Shown here: piece by piece, positions 57,204 through 64,000 of the stretch
Position numbering within the stretch: the stretch's first letter is position 1
Layout of the letters: every line of letters starts with the position of its first letter
Assembly (NCBI GenBank): GCA_963995505.1
Contig: OZ023185.1
Span: 19,045,691-19,109,690, forward strand
From: Hypericum androsaemum
Taxonomy: Eukaryota; Streptophyta; Magnoliopsida; Malpighiales; Hypericaceae
Direction of reading: 5' to 3'
Length of the DNA: 64,000 nucleotides
Notes under the pieces: generated by a model
The model's input: the letters and a program-made list of their open reading frames with translations, nothing else
Database searches by the model: none
What the model was told of the DNA's origin: nothing
Made by a program: the position numbers and the translations under genes

Positions 57204-59961
57204 CGTCAAGCCCAATTCTTCAGCCCATTAAGGTTGTAGTTGGTAATGGCTACTTCAAGTTCCAAGTTCCCAGTTCCCGTTCACGCACTAACGGCTCTCC
57301 AGGTTAGCGCGTCCTTCGCGCTTCTCCTGGCTCACTCCTCGCTTCCCACTGTATAACAAATACTCTCATTAAGTATCTTCAATGTATAATTAGCCGTATT
57401 CCTCTCCTAACTCATGTATGTATACTCTTGTACACCTCTAATAATAACCAAGCAAGTTTATTCATTTCTATATCAATTTTACATGGTATCAGAGCAGGAC
57501 TAATTTCTCTCTAATTATTCACCTCCTACTGTAATTTCACTCTACAAATTCTAAAGTTCTATGGCAGATAACTCAGGTTCCAGCCTCAATGATTCCCCTG
57601 TGATTATTGCTTTTAACCCAGAGATGACCAACTTCAAAAAGTTGTCCGAGTTCGAAGGAAACATAGGCTTGAATATAACCACTGTGTTCTTCAACGAAAA
57701 TAATTATCTTTCCTGGTCCAAGGTGATTCATGTGGCAGAGGAAGATTAGGGTTTATTGATATGAGCTTTGAAGCACCACCCACGGATGATCTCTTGTTTG
57801 TAGAATGGAGCATGAATGACCATTTGGCCATGTCATGGATCTTAAATTCCATCGATGAAAGCCTACATGATCTCTTCAACTTTGCCGAAAGTGCAAATGA
57901 TTCAATCAAAGAGCAATATTCATAACAAGAAAACGTATACAGAGTGTTCGAGATCAAGAAAAGCATTGCTGAGATTGAAAAAGGTGAGAAACTATTCGTG
58001 GAGTATCTTAGCAAACTCAAGATAATGTGGGATGAATTGGCAATGTTGAGGCTTGCAACTACAGATCTTCTTATTCTCGAGAAACGAGATGATGAAGATA
58101 AGATCTTCAAAATCCTCAGGGGACTTGGTCCAGAATTTGAGTCCCTCCAAGAACAAATTCTAATCTCTGCTGATCTTCCTCCTCTCAATATGGTGTATGC
58201 ACGTGTTAAAAAAGAAGACACTTGAAAGAGATTAATGGAATCTGTTCAGAAGAATAAACCCTCTGGAGAATCAAGTGCATTCATCAGCACTCATGAAGGA
58301 TCTGCACAAGCTGCAAAAATATTTATGAACTCTAAAGGAGGATCAAATGCCAGAGGGCGAGGAGGAAGGTTAGGAAGGACTAGTATTACATGTGATCATT
58401 GTAGAAATATGGGTCACCCTAAAGAAAAGTGTTGGATCCTCCATCCACATCTAAAGCAACAGAAAATGGACAAAAATATGAATGATCATCCTAATGCTCT
58501 TGTTACTGTGGATTCTGCAAGTCCTTCCATTGAAGAGATTGCTCAACGTGTGCTTCAACACCTCAAAATAAGAGAAGATGCAAATATGGTCGAGGCAAAG
58601 AATCTCCGTGAAGGCACCTCTAGATCAAGAATCTCAAATGAAGGTACTTCTAAATCTACTTCATTCATTGCGCACACCTTGCAAGCTTTCTAGGATCATG
58701 CATCTAACATCAAGTGCACATGGATCTGCTAAAAATTGCAGAGAAGACTATGCAGAAGGTCGTAAAGAGACTTCTGCAGAAAATTACGGAAACTCATTTA
58801 TAGAAAATTGCAGATGCTCTTTTGCAGAAAATTGCAGCGCATCTACAGACGACCAAGACAACCATCAACTTGAATAAGTGAACTCAACACACACTGAGGA
58901 ACCATCAGATGAACCAACCTCTCAGACTCCAGATATTTTACAGAACCTTTCTGATCCATTTCAAGGTTTGAATCAGCAAGAAAGGAGATCTACCAGACTT
59001 AAGGAGATTAGTTATAAACTGTAAGATTACGAAATTTACTTAGGCTATTATCCCATTGAGAACCATATATCATGCAATCTGATTAAGCCCAAGCACATGG
59101 CATTTATCACTTGTTTAGATAACAATAAAGAACCCAAAGAATTTTGATGAAGCTGTAAAACAAAAAGTTTGGCGAGAAGCTATGAGAGAAAAGCTAAACG
59201 CTTTAAAAAGAAATCAAACTTGGTCTATTGTGGAGGAATGCTGACACCAAATGATCCACAACATGATATAGTATATTATTAGATGACAATCCAGTAATAT
59301 GGAGGACCAAAAAATAGAAGGTTGTGTCGCTCTCTAGTGCAGAGGCAGAGTACCACGCCATCACATCTGCTGCAAAAGAACTTTTATGGGTTTGTTACCT
59401 ATGCAGCTCCACTGCGATAACAAGGCAGTAATACAAATCGCGTCTAATCCCGTGTTTCACGAAAGAATAAAATATATTGAAATAGATTGTCACTTTGTTC
59501 GAGATAAAGTTTAAGAGGGTATAATCTCCACGCCTTACACTTGCAGCAAAGGACAAATAAAAGACGTGTTTACCAAATTTTTTGGAAGTGGCCCCTTCAA
59601 TTATCTTATCAGCAAGTTGGAGTTCAAGATACATACTCTGCAACTTGAGGGGGAGTGTTAAAATTGTAAGATAATCCTAAGCCTACTTCCACTTTCTGTC
59701 AAGCCCAATTCTCTAGGCCCATTAGGCTATAGTTCTAAGTTCCCGCCCGCGCACTAACGACTCTCCTGGTCAACGCGTCCTTCGCACTTCTCCTTGCTTC
59801 CCACTGTATAACAGATACTCTCATTAAATATCTTCAATGTATAGCTAGCTGTATTCCTCTCCTATAGCTAGCTGTATTCCTCTCCTAACTCATGTATATA
59901 TACTCTTGTACACCTCTAATAATAACCAAGAAAGTTTATTTATTTCTATATCAATTTTACA
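57204..59961 (+). mobile_element. Internally deleted copia element (element 3)
   Basis: 5' LTR 57,204-57,483 lacks its first part (about 45 bp); 3' LTR 59,656-59,961 (306 bp, tgttaaaattg...ttttaca) with a 21 bp tandem repeat, tagctagctgtattcctctcc. Perfect primer site TGGTATCAGAGC at 57,484-57,495 and purine tract gaggggga before 59,656. Most of pol has been deleted. Confidence 0.85.
57561..59640 (+). pseudogene. Copia gag and pol remnants (element 3)
   Basis: Gag starts MADNSGSSLNDSPVIIAFNP, shifts frame near 57,748, then runs 57,749-58,693 with TAA at about 57,923 and TGA at 58,223. The zinc knuckle CDHCRNMGHPKEKC is at 58,390. After that only pieces remain: the start of reverse transcriptase (WREAMREKLNALKRNQTWSI, 59,172) and an RNase H piece ([20 protein letters not shown], 59,330). 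Protease, integrase and the catalytic reverse transcriptase are missing. Confidence 0.8.
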
Positions 59962-60885
59962 GTATTTCATGGTTATTTATAAATGTGATAAATCTGTCTA
60001 CTCACTAATTTAAAATTTTGGGTTGAAGTATAAAGATTCTAACATAATACGAACACATATTAATTCTATAACCATTGTTGCTCACACTTTATTTTTTTAG
60101 CATTTGGTCCAAATGAAGTATCTAGTCCTAACCAACATGTTCTTTTGATAGGGTGAGGAGGGGCAAGAACCCATTTATTATGGAATGTAAAAATGATATA
60201 TCTGCAGATAGGTCTCTCAAAAATAAATCTTGTGCACAGTCGGTGAAGACATCAAAAGAACCAATAGGCTGAGCCATAAAGTCTTTGTCATAAACCAATT
60301 AGAGTTATTTCAAGAGCTAAGAGATTTTGATCCGTTCAAGTTTTACAATTGTAAAAGACATATTTGAGAGGGAGTTGCGCCCTAAATAAAACTCAATAAT
60401 ACTCGATGACTCTAAATTTACAAATTCACCGAAAGAAATGGTCTAGGGTCATGATAAAAGCTATAGTATATTGTGAGTACAATGTAGCCCTCCAGATGAT
60501 GATGAACTGCTGCCTAGAAATCAATCTTATCGCATAAGGCATACATCAACAAGGAGCTTGGCCGTCTTCTTTTACATATGCAAAATGTTCCATCTTTTTT
60601 ATAAGTTAAGATATTTTATTAATATTGTAAGTAATGTATACATACATAGCACTTGGGTATATTCTATCGGCCTAAAGTTGTGTTCTACCCTCTTCCGGGT
60701 GTGACATCCCTGTACAAACAACAGTTTGCAGCCACATGCCTCACTAAAGAATATGTTCCATCTTGTAACATAATTCTGAATTTAACGAACAATATCAACT
60801 TTCTTTAGCTCCGAGTTCGTGTTTCTCGACAACTTGTCTTTTTTATCGACCCCTAGGTACGTAGTTGCCGTTATACCGATTCGCC
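59962..60885. other. Intergenic, nothing supported
   Basis: AT-rich, no long frame, no repeat pair recognised. Confidence 0.5.
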
Positions 60886-61465
60886 GCCAAGAGTGTTGAA
60901 ATCTCTATATCCAACACAAAATTTTAAGACAATAGGTTGGTAGATTTTCTATACTAATAAATTTACCTCCCACTCGTGTTTTAATCGATATAGAATTTTC
61001 AACACGACCTCTCAAACGAGACCCATTGGGTCGAAGATTGCACTGGCTTTAATTTCACCAAAGTGCGAGAAATGGGGGTCGTGCGAGCACGACAATAGAA
61101 ACGAGATCAACCTGCTCTGATACCATGTTCAAATCCTCATATCCAACCCAAAATCTTAAGGCAATGAGTTGGTAAATTTTCTACACTTATAAACTTGCCC
61201 TCAACTCGTGTTTTAATCGATGTGAGATTCTCAACACATGTTAGAAGCTCCATATTCAACCCAAAACCTTAAGGCAATGTGTTGGTGAATTATCTACACT
61301 TATAAACTTGCCTCTCACTCTTATTTTAATCGATGTGAGATTCTCAACACATGTTATAAGCTCCATATCCAACCCAAAACCTCAAGCCAATGGGTTGGTG
61401 GATTATCTACACTTATAAACTTGCTCCCCACTCGTACTTTAAGCGATGTAGGATTCTCAACAAGA
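60886..61465. repeat. Cluster of 115 bp repeats, four copies
   Basis: Three adjacent units (caacccaaaa at 61,144, 61,258 and 61,374) and one more diverged copy at about 60,916. Each has ttaag-caat-ggttggt, ctacacttataaacttg, ctcgtgttttaatcgatg and attctcaaca. Between copies 1 and 2 lies a GC-richer 120 bp spacer ending ctctgataccatgtt. Confidence 0.8.
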
Positions 61466-62323
61466 GGATTAAGAGATGATTAATTAGTGGTAAGAAAGAC
61501 AGCGTTTGAACGAAGCAATTTTAAGCTACTCGTGTTACTTGGGATTGGATTATCATTAATGATAATAAAACGGGGAATAAAGGTTTGGGATAGCAATATA
61601 ACTGATATGATCCGATATGATTATTAGGTTTGACTTTGCTCGATCGGGAGGTGAGTCTACAGTAAAAGTGTTTATTCTATCGACTAATAATAATTTTATG
61701 GTGATCTTTTAATATTAATTAGTAATATTTAGATCGATCTTTTAATAATATGAAAATTAAATACTATATGATCCACATTAAATTGTCTCTCGGTATAACA
61801 AGCTATACTTGAAAAAATTTCCACCAAAGTTGCCAACTTTCAGTTAATGATATTGATATATTTGGCTATATCGACGAAGAATAAAATCATGAAAAGCCAG
61901 GATCCCCGTTGGATTATGATTTATGAGACCCAAAAGTTAATCCCTCACACTATATTCTGGATATTCTCATATTTACAAGGAAAAATGATTTAGAATAACG
62001 GCTATCGAGATCAAATTAATTTGTATATATTTTTTCGAAAGAAAATGGCAATTTTAGATTTGTATGCTCTAGATGAACTTTTTCAAAACTTGACAATTAA
62101 TTGAGTTGGCCCGGCGGCATAGTACATGTTGGGTCAGCTAATTAGGCTCCACTTATATAGTCGGTCCAAGATCTAACCCATAACTCACTCTTGCTGGGCT
62201 CACGCTCACCAGAGCCCATATAATAAATTACTTTGGCAGTTAACACCATCGATAAATTTCGGAAAAAGAGAACCATTTGAAACTTTGAAAGGGTTCTGTA
62301 GCTAGCTTTGCCAAAAAAACAAA
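61466..62323. other. Intergenic, nothing supported
   Basis: AT-rich with no frames or repeat pairs of note. Confidence 0.5.
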
Positions 62324-62336
62324 TTAGTCGATTATT

Positions 62337-62445
62337 TTTTATAAAAGTAAATTTTACACAATGACAATGTCAGGATTTGAATCTTGGACCTCCTATATAT
62401 TTACAACGCCTTGTGCCATTGAGTTACAAACCAATTGAAAAAAAT
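62337..62445 (-). mobile_element. Short tRNA-derived SINE (family 2)
   Basis: 109 bp; minus-strand box A taactcaatgg and box B gattcaaatcc; 13 bp target duplication ttagtcgattatt / ttagttgattatt at 62,324-62,336 and 62,446-62,458 (one mismatch). The best preserved member of this family here. Confidence 0.7.
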
Positions 62446-62514
62446 TTAGTTGATTATTGTCGGGTTTTCTTCTACCATCTGTTTGAATGCTTATGTTTTT
62501 CGTAGTTTTTTAAA

Positions 62515-64000
62515 GGGAAAAGTACAATTATAGTACCTATAATTTTGAAAATTTTGCGTCATGATCTTGAACTTCGTAAAGTTAATTGGTGATCCTGTGA
62601 TTGACACATTTTTTTGCGACAGAGGCTCGAGAAGGGTCAGGGGCAAATGATCTATTCCAAACCTAGTTGGCAATACGAGCTGGCACTCCACGTCAGATTT
62701 TTTTGCCGATTAGCTATATGAGGTGGCACAAAATTAAATAGGGAAAATTACTCCCAGGTCTCCGTAATTTGATGAATTTACCAGTAAGATCCTTACACCC
62801 AATTATTTAAACACCAACGATCATCATCATTCAACCATCATCATTCAACACCACCTGAGTCCTCTTGTAATTCATCTTCCAGATCTGGGTTTTTCTTCTC
62901 TTCTGTTCTTCCAAAACTGGTGAACCACTATCGAATCATATGTAACAACAATTTGAGCACGCATCCAAATTAAAAATTCTCTTCTCTTCTGTTCATTTTT
63001 TTATAAGGGTGGCGCGAAGTCTATATTAAAACACAGATTACAAACAAAAAGAAAAAGAATATGAAGACGCTGAAACAAAATACGAAACCAAGCCTATCGG
63101 AGACCGAGAGGCATGTGTGAAGGCGAAGGATAGACGAAAGGCTACGAGAGCTAATCGTCAAAGGCTAAAGCTGTCGAGACAAGCTACGGCTAATAACCAC
63201 AAGGTTGCGTCATAGACACAAACTCGTGGGCATTTGAATGCATACAAAATGCACGTAAATAAATGACAAGATTGAACGAATCCAATCAAGTCAAGGCTAT
63301 TCAACTGTACCAACATGCAAAGTTTTGAGAACCGAACAGTTCACACATCGAATAACGGTCGATCCAAACAAAAGCAAAGGCAAATAAAGCAAAGCCATCC
63401 ACCCACAAATATATATGAGCACCCATCCAAATTAAAAAACTGAAGCATCTACCCACAAATACACAAATAGATTGGGTGCATCTACCGACAAACAATGGAA
63501 GAGCATAATCACCCGTCTAAGAGTCGGACCCTAAAACCCCAATTTGCATCTACCGACAAACAATTTCCCCGAAGGGGAAAATGACGACATAGGCGGATCT
63601 CGAGGGCACCGCCTGAGGGAAGAGGAGGGACGGTGTCATCGAGGGCCTTTCCGCCGCCAGCTCCTTGGTCCTCTTCGATTGGGACGACGCCGGGTTCAAG
63701 TTTAAGAGAGGAACATCGTCGACAGTCTTAGGAGGAACGCTGCCATCGACAGTCTGAGAAAGTATGGGACAAGTAGACGAGAGTGGGTTTCGTTTCGTGA
63801 GCTCTAGTTTGTGAAGTTTTTTGTCCGTTCATGGTTTAAAAAGAAGAAGAATGGTAACTGCTCCAAACTATTGGAGGAGAGGAAGAAGAAGAAGAAGAAG
63901 AGAGATGGAGGAAGAAGAAAAGAGAGGGGAGAGAGAGAATTTTTTTTAAAACTATAAAAATATGGGATTGAAAAGAATATTTAATTTTGTGCCACCTCAT
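62515..64000. mobile_element. Mutator-like element, right end beyond the window
   Basis: The left end gggaaaagtacaattatagt resembles 22,251 and 3,896. Inner left TIR atgaggtggcacaaaattaa (62,718-62,737) recurs inverted at 63,981-64,000, so the right arm starts at the window edge. Inside are a gene-leader-like start (62,820-62,990), a LINE piece and a GC-rich island, 63,540-63,780, with no recognised frame. Confidence 0.65.
62985..63416 (-). mobile_element. LINE-like 3' fragment nested in the Mutator-like element
   Basis: It is flanked by gagcac-catccaaattaaaa at 62,955 and 63,417 (about 22 bp, one mismatch), a LINE-length target duplication. The left end gives an A-rich tail on the minus strand. 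No recognisable protein. Confidence 0.45.

Overview
The window is nuclear DNA from a flowering plant, most likely a eudicot. The signs are AT-rich intergenic DNA, eukaryotic core promoters with TATA boxes, plant AP2/ERF transcription factors, copia and gypsy LTR retrotransposons primed by initiator tRNA-Met, tRNA-derived SINEs, LINE fragments and many small non-autonomous DNA transposons. I cannot name the species from sequence alone. Only five convincing host genes are present, all intronless as seen; most of the rest is transposon-derived.

Region 1 (1-23,700) holds three genes for small secreted proline/histidine-rich proteins: one cut by the left edge (start at 582, minus), one at 10,113-10,430 (minus) and one at 19,869-20,252 (plus). 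The first two are paralogues in a tandem segmental duplication of at least 2.5 kb spaced about 10 kb apart. The upstream copy and the downstream copy have since collected different insertions, so each shows the other's empty site. A second duplicated block (6,932-7,500 versus 19,045-19,360) differs by one SINE. Around these genes are hAT-like and Mutator-like elements, several with clear 8-9 bp target duplications, and two SINE families.

Region 2 (23,788-31,370) is a nest. A minus-strand copia derivative keeps gag, protease and a damaged integrase start but has no reverse transcriptase. Its 3' untranslated region carries five tandem polypurine-tract-like units. It is split by a gypsy-type solo LTR with a 5 bp target duplication. 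That LTR contains a minisatellite, a long AT microsatellite and a cytochrome P450 gene fragment.

Region 3 (32,590-57,200) is bounded by two group IX ERF genes: an ERF1/ORA59-type gene (32,590-33,222, minus) and an ERF095-098-type gene (55,523-56,002, plus). Arabidopsis has the same two subtypes side by side, so this looks like an old linked pair pushed 22 kb apart by two full-length copia elements (37,117-45,521 and 49,280-54,270), a satellite-like array (176 bp unit), LINE remnants and MITEs. Both copia elements have two LTRs, a primer binding site and a polypurine tract, but their polyproteins are broken by stop codons.

Region 4 (57,200-64,000) has a deleted third copia element, a 115 bp repeat cluster, a SINE and a Mutator-like element that runs past the right edge.

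How the genes fit together: the ERF pair would act in ethylene/jasmonate-type defence or stress transcription; the secreted Pro/His-rich proteins would sit in the cell wall or apoplast. Nothing in the sequence links the two groups directly. I found no tRNA, rRNA or CRISPR and no wholly new system; the most unusual items are the copia derivative with a multiplied polypurine tract and the intact leader ORF inside the copia element at 37,117.
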